DNA of 64,000 nt from Pseudomonas mosselii (GTDB lineage: Bacteria; Pseudomonadota; Gammaproteobacteria; Pseudomonadales; Pseudomonadaceae), in contig NZ_CP081966.1 in the NCBI RefSeq assembly GCF_019823065.1, forward strand, positions 763,501-827,500. Reading direction: 5' to 3'. The position numbers and the translations under genes are program-made. The notes under the pieces were generated by a model, which saw only the letters and a list, made by a program, of their open reading frames with translations, searched no databases and was not told the DNA's origin. Shown here piece by piece: positions 63,259 through 64,000 of this stretch (positions are counted from its first letter, which is position 1; each line of letters begins with the position of its first letter).

Positions 63259-64000
<742 letters not shown>

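Overview
The window is a continuous piece of a Pseudomonas chromosome. Gene order, protein sequences and regulatory RNAs all point to the P. putida group: high-GC codon use, REP palindromes of the P. putida type, the cbrXAB-crcZ-pcnB block, and a prrF sRNA beside a phu/hmu haem-uptake operon. I see no insertion sequence, prophage, integrase or CRISPR array. Almost everything is core genome, so most of the novelty lies in the regulatory DNA between genes.

Layout. 1-13 kb: the end of dapB, then carA-carB-greA, a small DUF4149 membrane protein, yhbY facing rlmE, then ftsH-folP-glmM-tpiA-secG and two tRNAs (Leu-GAG, initiator Met). 13-22 kb: the translation/RNA cluster rimP-nusA-infB-rbfA-truB-rpsO-pnp. 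22-29 kb: an accessory region with a BON-domain periplasmic protein behind a sigma-54/IHF promoter, a divergent monooxygenase/VOC pair around a GntR-like palindrome, a large DUF748 protein, and an ArsR-controlled redox cassette (arsR, quinone-reductase-like MDR, ABM monooxygenase, DUF2236) with three copies of one operator. 29-37 kb (minus strand): acs, pgi, panB-panC, pcnB-folK.

37-44 kb (minus strand): the carbon catabolite control locus. The sensor kinase CbrA with its small overlapping partner CbrX, the regulator CbrB, and downstream the Crc/Hfq-titrating sRNA CrcZ with its own sigma-54 promoter and candidate CbrB sites; then gluQ and dksA. 44-50 kb (plus strand): an aminotransferase, sfsA, a small Rieske protein on the opposite strand, and the Fur-controlled haem importer hmuTUV with a ChaN/PhuW lipoprotein. 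Next to it, on the minus strand, is the iron-responsive sRNA PrrF with a strong Fur box. 50-56 kb: a TfoX-C protein, a pentapeptide-repeat protein, an APH/P-loop fusion, then mrcB with its lipoprotein activator lpoP and a YqcC-family gene. 56-64 kb: ilvIHC, pssA, msrPQ, and the start of an rRNA operon (three tandem promoters, boxA, 5' half of 16S).

How the parts connect: the window carries two global post-transcriptional regulators, CrcZ for carbon and PrrF for iron, each beside the genes it is tied to. It also carries DksA together with an rRNA promoter region of the kind DksA/ppGpp controls. The least described items are the ArsR operator triplet with its four-gene redox cassette, the sigma-54/IHF promoter of the BON protein, the GntR-like palindrome at 22.9 kb, and the possible leader peptide before ilvI. 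All functional calls come from reading the sequence; no search or folding program was run.
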